DNA of 64,000 bases from Bradyrhizobium cajani (GCF_009759665.1 NZ_WQNE01000039.1:1-64000), one strand, 5' to 3'; numbered from the stretch's first letter, positions 32,650 through 41,870 are shown. Notes: generated by a model not told the origin, from the letters alone. Program-made: numbers and translations.

Positions 32650-33825
32650 TTACGCCGCGATCAGATCATCATAGACCGGCGCGATCGCCTCGTCCGCAAC
32701 GAGCTCGTCGCAGAACAGCCGCGCTTCCTCGCGGGCGGATTCGGTGGCGAAGCGGCGGAGCAGGACCATCAGCGGCTCGGCGGCGCCGCGGTCGGTCTCG
32801 CAATGGGTGAGCACGCGCTCGACCATGCGCCGGCGCAGCCGCGCCGCGCCGTCGTCGCTGTCGACAAAACCTTGCTCGTGGCAGGCATCGAGCGCGACCT
32901 GGAACGCCGCGAACGTCGCCTCGGGCAGCCCGGCGCGGCGCAGCAGCGCGTGCAGGCTGTTGCCACCGCGGTCGTGCAGCAGCGCCGAGACGCGCGCCAG
33001 CGGCAGATCGGCGAGTTCAGCGAGTGCCGCATCGAACAGATCGAGATTGCTCGACAGCAGCGCGCGCAAGATGAGACCCGCGGTGAGCTGGCCGGTGACG
33101 CGGAGGTGATGCACCAGGCCCCGCATGTCGTCGCCGCGCGAGCGCGCCGCGATGTTGATGGTGGAACGGTCGCGCGCCTCGATCGTCACGCGCTCGGCGC
33201 GGTCGGCGCTCAGCCAGTTCCGCGCCACGACGAACTGCGCGAGCGTCTCGGAGAGTTTTGCCACCAGCGCCGCGCGCGTTGCGGCAGGCAGATCGTCCAG
33301 CACCAGCATCGCCTCGCGGATTGCGGCGAGATGGCCGTGGCGCTCGACGATGCGATTCCACGAGAACGGCGCGAGCTCGGCATGCGGATTTTCGATCAGC
33401 TCGAGCGCCGAGGCCGCGCAGCCGACTTCGGCGATCGCCGCGCAGACCGAGACCGGCAGCGCGATGCGGCGGGCGACCGCGCACTGCACTTCGTCATTGC
33501 CGGTCGCGACGATGTCGACGAGATCGGCATCGATCAGCAGCGGAGAATGTTCGAGCACGGGCAGCGCCACCGACGGCTGGTCCGCCGACAGCGCGCGCAC
33601 GATCGCCGCCGGCGCTTCGATGCTGCGCGCGAAGGCTTCCGCCATCGCCTGCCGCACCAGCGGCGAGGGATCGTCGAGCAGCATCAGAAGCGCGCCTTCG
33701 GCGGCGACGCGGTCGTCATGGGAAAGGTCTGAGATCAGCCAGGCGCGAGCCAATGCCCGCGTCGCCTCGGCCCGCTCGCCGGCGGGCGCCGTCCTGATCC
33801 AGTTGATGAACTGCCGAACGATCAT
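32650..33825 (-). CDS. DUF2336 protein
   Basis: 391 residues of HEAT-like helical pairs (for example ALLMLLDDPSPLVRQAMAEA, SWNRIVERHGHLAAIREAML), the pattern of alphaproteobacterial DUF2336 proteins. GGAAGCACC precedes ATG. It lies convergent to the receiver/Hpt pair. Role of the family is unknown; links to regulation or motility have been suggested by genomic context in other species. The leader 33826-34021 is AT-rich with several TTAA motifs but no gene. Confidence 0.88.
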   Translation of the reverse strand: MIVRQFINWIRTAPAGERAEATRALARAWLISDLSHDDRVAAEGALLMLLDDPSPLVRQAMAEAFARSIEAPAAIVRALSADQPSVALPVLEHSPLLIDADLVDIVATGNDEVQCAVARRIALPVSVCAAIAEVGCAASALELIENPHAELAPFSWNRIVERHGHLAAIREAMLVLDDLPAATRAALVAKLSETLAQFVVARNWLSADRAERVTIEARDRSTINIAARSRGDDMRGLVHHLRVTGQLTAGLILRALLSSNLDLFDAALAELADLPLARVSALLHDRGGNSLHALLRRAGLPEATFAAFQVALDACHEQGFVDSDDGAARLRRRMVERVLTHCETDRGAAEPLMVLLRRFATESAREEARLFCDELVADEAIAPVYDDLIAA

Positions 33826-34021
33826 GGTGCTTCCGGCTTACGCAACGAAGACGAAGCGGTGACGGCTTGTCACCTGCAACACAAAATAAACCACGACGCT
33901 TAACAAAGCGTTCACCATAACTGGCTGGTTTTATTGACGTTTTGTTAAGGGAACCAAGCCGCCTCGGTACGCGTACCCCGCATCGCTCGCGCGCTGCGCC
34001 TTGTCCGGGACACGAGAGAAG

Positions 34022-35041
34022 TTAGCTCGAGAACGTCCCGCTGCGATCGCTGAAGAGATCGAGCGGCTGCGGCGGACGCACGTCAGGCGCCGCCGAGGCA
34101 ACGGAGGTCAGCGAGGCATTGTTGCCCCAGAGTTTCTGCACCGTCGTCGAGACCGGCTGCGTGGCGTCGCCGGGCTGGTAGATCGAACGAAACACCGGCG
34201 TTGTCGACGCATTGTCCGCCACGGTCGTCGCCGACGTCGCGCTCACCGGCGTCACCGCACGCGTATCAGGAAAAGTCTGGAGATAGGCGGCGTTGTCGAT
34301 CACCGGCACGGCCGGCTGCACGCCGTTGGCGCTCGCAACCTGCGTGGTCGACGGCGTGCCGCCATACATCGCCATCGCGCTGCGGGTCGTCTTCGAATTT
34401 GCCGCGCTGGCGTAGCGCGCATCCAGCACCGAATAGACCTCGGAGACGCTGCGGGCGCGGCCGTCCCTGGCGTAGAAGATCGAGCGGTTGGCGGCGGCCG
34501 CGTTGGGAAACAGCCGAGCGCCGACCGCTTGCGGATTGTCCTCGGCGTTGGCGATCAGCTTGGCCGCGCCGCCGACGCCCATGAAATGCGCCATGTAGAG
34601 CTCGCTGTCGGACGGCCTGCGGCCGAGCAGGCCGGTGAGCTTGAAGCTGTTCGACTGCGTCAGCGCCGCCGCCATGCTGGATGCGGCCTCCGGATCATCG
34701 CGCAGCTTCATGATCGACCGCTTCATCACGGGATCGTCGACGCTGTAGGTGCCGGACGACGTCCTGGTGATGGCGTCGGCGTAGCTGCCGTAGCCGAGCT
34801 GGGCGCCCGCCTCCTTCACCGTGCCAAGCCAGGTCTGGTCGATGAACTGGTAGAGGCCGTGCGCGGACGACGTCGTGGCCCCCGCCGTCGGATCGAAATC
34901 GGATTCCATCTTGGCGGTGGTCAGCATGTACTGGAAGCTGACGCCGGTCAGGTTGGACGCCTGCTTGATCGCACCGGCGACGCGCGCCCGCGACGGATCG
35001 AGACCCGCCGTCTGAGAGGCACTAAAATTGTCGACCGACAT
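34022..35041 (-). CDS. Lytic transglycosylase-like muramidase
   Basis: 339 residues from ATG 35041 (open frame to 35104). No obvious signal peptide. The SLT-like domain (~15-190) has the catalytic Glu in TTAKMESDFDPTAGA and the follow-up SSAHGLYQFIDQTWLG; YMAHFMGVGGAAKL is the expected C-terminal part. The rest is Ala/Thr-rich and disordered. Domain of this type cuts peptidoglycan with formation of 1,6-anhydro ends, often for flagella or secretion systems. A CtrA-type box lies 80 bases upstream. Confidence 0.85.
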   Translation of the reverse strand: MSVDNFSASQTAGLDPSRARVAGAIKQASNLTGVSFQYMLTTAKMESDFDPTAGATTSSAHGLYQFIDQTWLGTVKEAGAQLGYGSYADAITRTSSGTYSVDDPVMKRSIMKLRDDPEAASSMAAALTQSNSFKLTGLLGRRPSDSELYMAHFMGVGGAAKLIANAEDNPQAVGARLFPNAAAANRSIFYARDGRARSVSEVYSVLDARYASAANSKTTRSAMAMYGGTPSTTQVASANGVQPAVPVIDNAAYLQTFPDTRAVTPVSATSATTVADNASTTPVFRSIYQPGDATQPVSTTVQKLWGNNASLTSVASAAPDVRPPQPLDLFSDRSGTFSS

Positions 35042-35120
35042 GATGGAGCACCCGCCCCGCGCGGCGTTGAGCGGCGCCGGCAATTCGGCGCCCTGTCGTC
35101 TCACCGTGGGACAGTTATGG

Positions 35121-35135
35121 TTAATGCGGGGTTAA
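35121..35135. promoter_or_regulatory. CtrA-type box TTAA-N7-TTAA
   Basis: TTAATGCGGGGTTAA matches the alphaproteobacterial CtrA consensus exactly. It is located 80 bases upstream of the transglycosylase start on the minus strand, which fits cell-cycle or motility control of a wall-cutting enzyme. Confidence 0.5.
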
Positions 35136-35147
35136 TTTGGCGACCCC

Positions 35148-35250
35148 CGTCATTCCGGGGCATCGCGCAGCGATGAACTCTGGTGCGCAATTGCGCACCT
35201 GAGAATCTCGAGATTCCGGGTTCGGCTCTTCGAGCCGCCCCGGAATGACG
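35148..35250. repeat. Interspersed palindrome, family 2 (first copy)
   Basis: Ends CGTCATTCCGGGG and CCCCGGAATGACG are exact inverses. An inner pair (GAATCTCGAGATTC region) gives a branched hairpin. A second copy with the same ends lies at 37092-37183. Confidence 0.85.
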
Positions 35251-35255
35251 GCTTG

Positions 35256-35678
35256 CTATTTCTTGTAAACCGCGTCCGGATCGAACAGGCGCTCTGCGTC
35301 GACGAAGACGAGCTTCGCGCCCTCACCCTCGCCCTCGACCTTGCGATAGAAGCACGACCGGCGGCCGGTGTGGCAGGCCGCGCCGATCTGCTCGACGCGG
35401 ATCCAGACGGCATCCTGGTCGCAATCGGTGCGCATCTCGACCACACGCTGGGTTTGACCTGAGGTCTCACCTTTTCGCCACAAGGCATTGCGCGAGCGGC
35501 TGAAATACCAGGCTTCGCCGGTCGCGATGGTCTTGCGCAGCGCCTCCTCGTTCATGTGCGCGACCATGAGCACGTCGCCGCTGGCGACGTCGGTCGCAAC
35601 GACCGTCACGAGGCCGGCGCTATCGAACTTTGGCAGGAAGCCGAGGCCTTCCTCGATCTCATGGGAGTGGGCGGACAC
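35256..35678 (-). CDS. hisI: Phosphoribosyl-AMP cyclohydrolase
   Basis: 140 residues from GTG 35678 with GAGGGTCCT before it. Signature HMNEEALRKTI, WYFSRSRNALWRKGETSGQ, then DCDQDAVWIRVEQ with the zinc and magnesium ligands (ACHTGRRSCF). It opens the ring of phosphoribosyl-AMP in histidine synthesis. Monofunctional form (no HisE fusion), as in most alphaproteobacteria. Lies 27 bases after folE on the same strand. Confidence 0.95.
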   Translation of the reverse strand: MSAHSHEIEEGLGFLPKFDSAGLVTVVATDVASGDVLMVAHMNEEALRKTIATGEAWYFSRSRNALWRKGETSGQTQRVVEMRTDCDQDAVWIRVEQIGAACHTGRRSCFYRKVEGEGEGAKLVFVDAERLFDPDAVYKK

Positions 35679-35705
35679 AGGACCCTCGCGAGCTAACTTG
35701 CGAGG

Positions 35706-36398
35706 TCAGCGCTGCAGGCCTCGCACCATTGACAGGAAACGGGCCTGCTCCGCCGGATTGTCGCGGAACATGCCGGTGAAGCGGCTGGTGAAGGTCGAAG
35801 CGCCATGCTTGGCGACGCCGCGCACCGACATGCAGGTATGCTCGGCTTCGATCAGCACCGCAACGCCGCGCGGCTTGAGGATCTCGTCGATGGCCGCGGC
35901 AATCTGCGCCGTCAGGTGCTCCTGGGTCTGGAGCCGGCGGGCGAAGATGTCGGTCAGGCGGGCGAGCTTGGACAGGCCGACGACGCGTTCCACGGGCGTA
36001 TAGGCGATGTGCGCCTTGCCGTAGAACGGCATCATGTGATGCTCGCACTGCGAGGTGAATTCGATGTCGCGCACCAGCACGAAATCGTCATAGCCGGCGG
36101 TCTCGCCGAAGGTGCGGTCGAGCACCTCGGCCGGGCACTGGTGGTAGCCCTGATAGAGCTCGTCGAAAGCCTCGACGACGCGGCGCGGCGTATCGAGCAG
36201 GCCCTCGCGCTCGGTATTCTCGCCGATATAGGCGAGCAGCGTCTTTACTGCCTGCTCGGCCTCGGCGCGCGCGGGGCGCGGCTGGTCGGCGCGGACGGCG
36301 GCCGCGAGGAATTCGGCGGGATCAAGCTCGGCGGGGCGGCTCTCGGGCTGCCGGTCGGAAGGCTTGTTGAGGCGGATTGATTTAATTGCAGCGTCCAT
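35706..36398 (-). CDS. folE: GTP cyclohydrolase I
   Basis: 230 residues from ATG 36398, GGAGTCGAT upstream (open frame to 36479). Catalytic and zinc residues: FTSQCEHHMMPFYGKAHIAY, VVGLSKLARL, RRLQTQEHLTAQIA and EAEHTCMSVRG. It makes dihydroneopterin triphosphate for folate. The N-terminal ~50 residues are an extra acidic/Pro-rich tail absent in the short E. coli enzyme. Probably an operon with hisI. Confidence 0.95.
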   Translation of the reverse strand: MDAAIKSIRLNKPSDRQPESRPAELDPAEFLAAAVRADQPRPARAEAEQAVKTLLAYIGENTEREGLLDTPRRVVEAFDELYQGYHQCPAEVLDRTFGETAGYDDFVLVRDIEFTSQCEHHMMPFYGKAHIAYTPVERVVGLSKLARLTDIFARRLQTQEHLTAQIAAAIDEILKPRGVAVLIEAEHTCMSVRGVAKHGASTFTSRFTGMFRDNPAEQARFLSMVRGLQR

Positions 36399-36625
36399 AT
36401 CGACTCCGTTCGACGGCCTTGCGGCCGGAGTGTCACCGGCAGACGGGGCGGCAAGCCGCCGGACGCCTGAACAGAACATCTTGGCGAAAACGTCCCCCGG
36501 TCATCACGCCGGCCGCGCGAGTCTCAATCACCGCTGGACTGTTTTTCCGCCAGTTCCGACCCTATATAGGGCCGTGGACGACGCCCGCCAAGGCCGATCG
36601 GTAAGGAAGTGCTGGACTCCATCAC

Positions 36626-37081
36626 ATGCTGAACGACATCTATAACAAGCGGATCATCGAGCTGGCCGGGAATATTCCGCGCCTCGGACGACTTTCGGAC
36701 CCCGATGCCACCGCCACCGCCCATTCGAAATTGTGCGGCTCGACCGTGAAGGTCGATCTCAAGATGAACGGGGATACCGTCACCGACTTCGCCCACGACG
36801 TGAAGGCCTGCGCGCTGGGACAGGCCTCTTCATCCATCATGGCAAGTCACGTCGTCGGCTCGACTGCGAGCGAACTCCGTGAGTTACGCGAAACCGTTCG
36901 CAAGATGCTGAAGGAGGACGGCGCGCCTCCTGAAGGCAAATGGGAAGAGATCAAGTTCCTCGAGCCGGTCCGCGACTACAAGGCGCGCCATGCCTCGACC
37001 CTTCTCACCTTCGATGCCGTGGTCGATGCCATCGGTCAGATCGAGGCGAAGGCAAAGCAGCCGGCCGCAGCGCAGGGCTAA
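36626..37081 (+). CDS. Iron-sulfur cluster scaffold protein (IscU/SufU-like)
   Basis: 151 residues. NifU N-terminal fold: NDIYNKRIIELAGNIPRLGR, the first Cys in AHSKLCGSTVKV, second in VKACALGQASSS. The third classic Cys position reads DYKARHASTLLTF, with His instead. This His variant is the usual form in alphaproteobacterial SufU-like proteins. It would hold nascent clusters or carry sulfur in the cytoplasm. Divergent from folE. Confidence 0.85.
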   Translation: MLNDIYNKRIIELAGNIPRLGRLSDPDATATAHSKLCGSTVKVDLKMNGDTVTDFAHDVKACALGQASSSIMASHVVGSTASELRELRETVRKMLKEDGAPPEGKWEEIKFLEPVRDYKARHASTLLTFDAVVDAIGQIEAKAKQPAAAQG

Positions 37082-37091
37082 TCCCATCATT

Positions 37092-37183
37092 GTCATTCCG
37101 GGGCGCGCGCCAGCGCGAACCCGGAATCTCGTGCCGCAATCTCCAGATTCCGGGTTCGTCGTTTCACGACGCCCCGGAATGAC
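37092..37183. repeat. Interspersed palindrome, family 2 (second copy)
   Basis: Starts GTCATTCCGGGGC and ends GCCCCGGAATGAC; inner arms CCGGAATCTCG/CTCCAGATTCCGG give the same architecture as 35148-35250. It lies between two convergent genes. Confidence 0.85.
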
Positions 37184-37195
37184 GGCATAGGAAGC

Positions 37196-38089
37196 TTACT
37201 TCTGCACCGCTGCGCTCGGAGCCGCGCCGGTGGGCACCGACACCTCCGCCGTCTTGGTCGACTTGGCGGACTGCTCCGGTTCCGTGCCGAACCTGGCCTG
37301 CGTCTTCGGTGCGAGCTCTGCCATTGCCGGCGCGGAGATGTCCACATGCGGCAGCACGTCAGCAACCAGATCGGTCGTCACGAGATTGGTGAGCTTCAGC
37401 TCGCCGGCGTCCAGCTCGTGCAGATTCTCCCATGGCGGGACGCTGAGCGAGAGCGACAGCAAGTCGCCGGCACCGCCCATATCGAACGTGTATTTGGCCA
37501 GCCGGCCGATATCGCGCTCCACGATCATCAGGTCCTGGGCGCTGTAGCTCGCCGCCTTGGCGTCGTCAGCGCGATCGCCCATCCAGATCTGGTGGACCCG
37601 GACATGCGCGGCCTCCGGCACGTAGCGTTTCTTGCCGGCCAGCAGCAGGAACACGCACATGGATTCGCAATAGGCCTCCGGCGCGACCGCCGGACGGGCG
37701 GACTGCCCGCCGCGGTTCTGAACGCTGATGCCGACCGTGGTCGAAAGTCCGAGATTGCGGAAGCGCCGGCCGAGCGTGATCGCGTCGTTGACGGAACCAC
37801 CGCTGGAGTCGAGCACCACAGTGGCTCCGCCCAGCTGGCGTCCGCGAGAAAACTCTTCGAAATCCTTGGGCGTGTCAGCGGTGATGATGCCGACCGCGCT
37901 GATCCAGCCGCGACAGTTCGGTTCGCAGGCAACCCAGCTGAACTTCATCGGCAGCTTGCGCTCTTCCAGCGCTGCGCCGGCGCGGGCGGACGAGCCCAGG
38001 GTGGCGACGGCGCCAGCCAGCACGACTCCACAAGCGGCGGTTCCCACCAACAACCAGCCGTGAAGGTTGAGCGACTTCAGAAGTTTCAA
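37196..38089 (-). CDS. ClpP/crotonase-fold periplasmic protein (COG3904-like)
   Basis: 297 residues from TTG 38089, with AAGGAA just upstream; no ATG lies before the conserved domain. A membrane anchor/signal (LLVGTAACGVVLAGAVATLG) comes first. The fold motifs are VVLDSSGGSVNDAITLGRR (oxyanion/first box) and EAYCESMCVFLLLAGKKRYV with the presumed nucleophile Ser, then RVHQIWMG. Closest in pattern to SppA-like serine proteases of COG3904. The C-terminus is Pro/Thr/Ala-rich. Proteolytic role inferred. Confidence 0.78.
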   Translation of the reverse strand: MKLLKSLNLHGWLLVGTAACGVVLAGAVATLGSSARAGAALEERKLPMKFSWVACEPNCRGWISAVGIITADTPKDFEEFSRGRQLGGATVVLDSSGGSVNDAITLGRRFRNLGLSTTVGISVQNRGGQSARPAVAPEAYCESMCVFLLLAGKKRYVPEAAHVRVHQIWMGDRADDAKAASYSAQDLMIVERDIGRLAKYTFDMGGAGDLLSLSLSVPPWENLHELDAGELKLTNLVTTDLVADVLPHVDISAPAMAELAPKTQARFGTEPEQSAKSTKTAEVSVPTGAAPSAAVQK

Positions 38090-38369
38090 ACTGGTTCCTT
38101 CCCCAAGCCCATTGGCGCGATTATCCCCGCTTCGCGCTCGATGAGTCCATCATACAGTCGTATGTTTTCACGGGTGTCATAAAAATGGTATCCGGGCGAA
38201 TACAGCTCGTCCATACCGACTTGCTGCACTGCTCCCAAAAAGCACGTAAAATATGGCGCGAAAACAACAGCTTGCTGTTCCCTGCGTCGGAACCGTGCAA
38301 TACTTCGCCTACGATTGCAGCACAGCGCACATGAAGCATTCAGCCTGCGAGCATTGTTCCAGTTCCATC

Positions 38370-38669
38370 ATGAGTGCGCTTCGGCTCCCGCGCAGATTCG
38401 GCCGCGCGCTGATCTGGCTCTACCGCCATACGCTGTCGCCGCTGGTCGGCTACAATTGTCGGCACTTGCCGACCTGCTCCGTCTATGGCGACGAGGCGAT
38501 CGAGCGGTTCGGACTCTGGGCCGGCGGCTGGATGACACTCGCGCGCCTGCTCCGCTGCAATCCCTTCGGCACCTCGGGCATCGACAACGTTCCGCTCTCG
38601 GCGCCGCAAGGCGCGCGCTGGTATCTGCCTTGGCGCTATGGCCGATGGCGCGGCGTCAATGCGCCCTAG
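38370..38669 (+). CDS. yidD: Membrane protein insertion efficiency factor YidD
   Basis: 99 residues from ATG 38370 (in-frame ATG at 38331 and 38253 would lengthen it). Family signature: LIWLYRHTLSPLVGYNCRHL, PTCSVYGDEAIERFG and LARLLRCNPFG, with its three conserved cysteines. It works with YidC at the inner membrane. Not next to yidC/rnpA here, which is usual in Rhizobiales where yidD is detached. Confidence 0.92.
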   Translation: MSALRLPRRFGRALIWLYRHTLSPLVGYNCRHLPTCSVYGDEAIERFGLWAGGWMTLARLLRCNPFGTSGIDNVPLSAPQGARWYLPWRYGRWRGVNAP

Positions 38670-38748
38670 CGAGTGTTGCAGTCTGCCTTGAGCGGAACCG
38701 GGACTTTCTCCTCGCGTTGTTGTGATGCTCCCACGGGAGGAAACAACA

Positions 38749-38958
38749 ATGCGCTGGAAAATCAGCCCCAATTTTCGCTTCAGGCCTGGGCCAAATCTCG
38801 GTTCCAAGGGGCACCACGACCCCAGAACAATGGATCTCCTCGCCACCATCGCCTTGCTCGCGCTCGCCGTCGGTGCCGGCTGGTATCTGGCAACGAGCTT
38901 TGTGACTCCGCCCAGCAACACGGCCTTGATCGTGCCGAGCCAGAACGTGCACTGGTAA
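38749..38958 (+). CDS. Small membrane-anchored protein
   Basis: 69 residues; GGGAGGAAACAACA before ATG makes the start certain. A polar head (MRWKISPNFRFRPGPNLGSK) leads to one membrane helix (LLATIALLALAVGAGWYL) and a short outer tail ending SQNVHW. Its stop codon directly abuts the stop of the convergent 404-residue gene. Confidence 0.65.
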   Translation: MRWKISPNFRFRPGPNLGSKGHHDPRTMDLLATIALLALAVGAGWYLATSFVTPPSNTALIVPSQNVHW

Positions 38959-40173
38959 TCAGCGGAACCAGAAGAAGCGTCCTTGTGACGGCGGGATTGA
39001 CTCGGGCGGACGCAGCCGCTTCGGGCGCGGTGGTTTGGGCGGCGGCTCGGCGGACGACGTCGTCTCCGCGGCCGGCGCAGTCTCACTCCCCGCAACCTTC
39101 ACCGACAGCAGCAAATTCGACTCGTGCATGCGCCAGCGATAGCCGACGCCGAAATCGATCGGCTGGGCGCGCGTGAACAATTCGGCGTAGCGCTCCTGGT
39201 AGCGGCCGGGGAATTCGTCGATCGGTCCGAGGTAGCGGCCGAATGGAAAGAACCGCCATTGCCGCGCATTGTAGTTGGCGAGCGGAATGCCGGAATCGTC
39301 CTGGATGATGGTCGCACTGTTGGCGAGCAGCCAGTCGCGCGCAACGGTGAAATTGCCGGAATGCAGGAGATAGGACGCGCTCTTGAGCAGGCTGTTGCCG
39401 GGACCGAACGTCTCGCAGAACTTCAGGAACCCGGCTGAGCGCGCGCCGGGATTGGAAAGGTCGGTCGAGAAATAATACAGCGTGCGCACTTCGCCATCGC
39501 TGCCGGCAAAGGTGATGCGGACGCCGCGCGTTGCATTCGGTCCCGGATTGTCACCGGCGGCATGCATCCCGCCCTTGTTGTCGAGCGCGATCATCTCGAC
39601 ATTGCGGATCGTCTTGCCGGAGCGGGCGAGGAAGACATAGAGGATCGGCAAGGTGCCGTTGACCTGATTGGAATGCAGGTCGACCTTCATCTGCTTGGTG
39701 ATGAAGAAAGAGAAGCTCAGGATCGAGCCGAGCGAGCGCTCGACATTGTAGAGCGCGGCGCCGACCGAACCGCGCGGCAGCCGCGTCAGGTCGGGCACGG
39801 CGCCAACCGGCTCGAGCGCGCCGAGCACATAGGTGCTCGCCCTGGAATAGAAGGCATTGGCGTAAAGGAAGTCAGGCCCGCTGAACAGGTAGAACATGGT
39901 CGGCCTGGGCGCAGCCAGGTTGACGTCGGCCCAGGCGCGGATCTTCGAGAGCTGCCGCTGCTCGAGCTGGGCGAAGGCCCCGTCGAGGAATTTTGCATGC
40001 CGCTGCCAGCCCGGGTCCTTGGTGAGCGGCACCAGCGGCGAGTCCGCCGAAGGCTGCATGCCCGCAAGGAAGCGCGCGGTGTCGTCGAAGGTGACCTCGG
40101 CGGCATGCGCGGACGACACGGCCGCGGCCAGCAGAGCGAGGGTGACGGCCGCAATTCTCAGGGGTCGAAACAT
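38959..40173 (-). CDS. Exported hypothetical protein, 404 residues
   Basis: Start ATG 40173, two bases after the permease stop, so translationally linked. Signal peptide ends SSAHA-AEV. The body begins FDDTARFLAGMQPS and includes PTMFYLFSGPDFLYANAFY, FSFFITKQMKVDLHSNQ and RTLYYFSTDLSNPG. The C-terminal 45 residues are Pro/Lys/Arg-rich. The frame continues upstream as a shadow of the permease. I do not know this family; the sequence has the look of a conserved rhizobial periplasmic protein. Confidence 0.75.
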   Translation of the reverse strand: MFRPLRIAAVTLALLAAAVSSAHAAEVTFDDTARFLAGMQPSADSPLVPLTKDPGWQRHAKFLDGAFAQLEQRQLSKIRAWADVNLAAPRPTMFYLFSGPDFLYANAFYSRASTYVLGALEPVGAVPDLTRLPRGSVGAALYNVERSLGSILSFSFFITKQMKVDLHSNQVNGTLPILYVFLARSGKTIRNVEMIALDNKGGMHAAGDNPGPNATRGVRITFAGSDGEVRTLYYFSTDLSNPGARSAGFLKFCETFGPGNSLLKSASYLLHSGNFTVARDWLLANSATIIQDDSGIPLANYNARQWRFFPFGRYLGPIDEFPGRYQERYAELFTRAQPIDFGVGYRWRMHESNLLLSVKVAGSETAPAAETTSSAEPPPKPPRPKRLRPPESIPPSQGRFFWFR

Positions 40174-40175
40174 GT

Positions 40176-41543
40176 TTATTCGCGATGTGCTGACGTGGCA
40201 GCGGCAACCGGCCGCCTGCGGAAAACGGCATAAATCAACAAGCCAGAGAGCATGACGAGCATCCCCGAGAGCGACTGCATCGGACGCTCGGTCAGAAGGT
40301 AGAACATCATGAATGCGGTCACGAGCAGGAAAACGAGCGGCGTGAACGGGTATCCCCAGGCGCGGTAGGGCCGCGGCAGATCGGGATCGGTGATGCGCAG
40401 CTTGATCACGCCGGTGACGGTGAAGAAGGAGCAGAACAGCAGCGCGAACTGGATGAAGTCGAGCACCGCCTCGAAGCTGCGCGTGAACAGCAGCAGGTTT
40501 GCGACCGCGAGCTGAAACAGGATGGCATAGGCCGGCGCGCCGCTCCTCGATCTCTGCGAGAACACGCGCAGGGCCGGAATGTCCTCGCCCATCGTCATCA
40601 TCACACGCGGTCCGATCCACATCATCGCGCTGATCGACGAGATCAGGCCGACGCAGATCATCGCACCGACGATCCTGCCGCCCAGGCTGCCGAAGATGGC
40701 GCTGCCGGCGACGCTTGCGACATCGATCTGGCCAGCCAGCGCGCCGACCGGCGTGGAATAGAGGAACACCGCGTTCAGCGCGACGTACAGGACGAGCACG
40801 ATCAGCGTGCCCGCGAGCAGCGCGCGCGGCAGGTCCCGCTGCGGCATGTTCATTTCGCCGATGATGTAGGTCGCGGCATTCCAGCCCGAGAACGAGTACA
40901 TCACGAAGACGAGGCCGATCGCGAAGGGCGCGCTGACGATGTGCGCGAGGTCGCCGGCCTGCGGCGTGAAGGCGATCGGCTGCGGCACACCGATGATGAA
41001 GCCGGCAACCAGGAAGGCCACGATCAGCACGACCTTCAAGATGGTCGCGATCAACTGGAAAGTCGAGGAGTGCCTGACTCCGGTCAGTTGCACGAGCGAG
41101 ACCAGCCACACCACCCCGATGGCGAGCGGGATCGGCGGCAGATCGGGGACGACCGATTTGGCGTATTCGCCGAACGCCATTGCGGCGAGCGCAACGGGCG
41201 CCGCGAAGCCAACCGTTGCCGAGACCCAGCCGGCGAGAAAGCCGAAGGCGGGATGATAGGCGCGGCCGAGGAAATTGTACTCACCGCTCGAGCGCGGAAA
41301 CATCGCACCCAGTTCGCTATAGGAGAACACCCCGCACAGCGCGACGATGCCGCCGACCGTCCACAGCAACAGGATCGAAAAGCCCGACGGGATGTCCTTG
41401 ACCTGGAAGCCGAGGCTGGTGAAGACGCCAACCCCGATCATGTCGGCAACGACGATGGCGGTTGCGACCAAAACAGAAACCCCGGACCCGCTCCCGATCA
41501 ACCGGCTAATCCAGGGCGCAGTACCCGCATCTGATGCCGTCAT
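40176..41543 (-). CDS. APC-superfamily amino acid permease
   Basis: 455 residues with twelve membrane segments. The first contains the APC signature VVADMIGVGVFTSLGFQV, followed by LLLWTVGGIVALCGVFSYSE and the Gly/Ser-rich SGEYNFLGRAYHPAFGFLAGW. AAGGACCCAG precedes ATG. It should import amino acids or related amines; the subfamily is closest in pattern to LAT/y+-type or ethanolamine-type permeases but I cannot decide. Paired with a periplasmic protein downstream. Confidence 0.88.
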   Translation of the reverse strand: MTASDAGTAPWISRLIGSGSGVSVLVATAIVVADMIGVGVFTSLGFQVKDIPSGFSILLLWTVGGIVALCGVFSYSELGAMFPRSSGEYNFLGRAYHPAFGFLAGWVSATVGFAAPVALAAMAFGEYAKSVVPDLPPIPLAIGVVWLVSLVQLTGVRHSSTFQLIATILKVVLIVAFLVAGFIIGVPQPIAFTPQAGDLAHIVSAPFAIGLVFVMYSFSGWNAATYIIGEMNMPQRDLPRALLAGTLIVLVLYVALNAVFLYSTPVGALAGQIDVASVAGSAIFGSLGGRIVGAMICVGLISSISAMMWIGPRVMMTMGEDIPALRVFSQRSRSGAPAYAILFQLAVANLLLFTRSFEAVLDFIQFALLFCSFFTVTGVIKLRITDPDLPRPYRAWGYPFTPLVFLLVTAFMMFYLLTERPMQSLSGMLVMLSGLLIYAVFRRRPVAAATSAHRE

Positions 41544-41870
41544 CTGGGTCCTTAACCTCAGGCGTCGCGCCTCATGGGAAGCATCGTGCAGATTAATCAG
41601 TCAATTCAAGTAGGGTTAACAAGGGTTAAATGAGGCAGGCGCACTAGGTATCTTAGCACCACTTATGCACTCCCCTGGGCAATAAGGCTACGCAAACACC
41701 GGAGAACCCCGCTCCCCTCTCCCACAATCAGGACACGATTGCATGGTCCTCTTGAGCGTTCCGGATGTGGGGAAGTTTCTCCGGACGCTTAACGTCACCT
41801 AAACGCCAGTCGGCTCAATTAGCTCAAATATCGCCGCTGGGCTTGTGGACATGACTTGGGTCATGGGTGG
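41544..41870. other. Intergenic region, 327 bases
   Basis: Divergent space between the permease and the lipoprotein hydrolase. It contains GGGTTAA twice (41613-41619 and 41623-41629), close to but not at CtrA spacing (N6). No ORF or hairpin of note. Confidence 0.5.

Noticed and set aside
38959..41109. 716-codon reading of the minus strand
   Set aside because: The first ~310 codons are the out-of-frame shadow of the permease. Signal peptide and spacing support the start at 40173.
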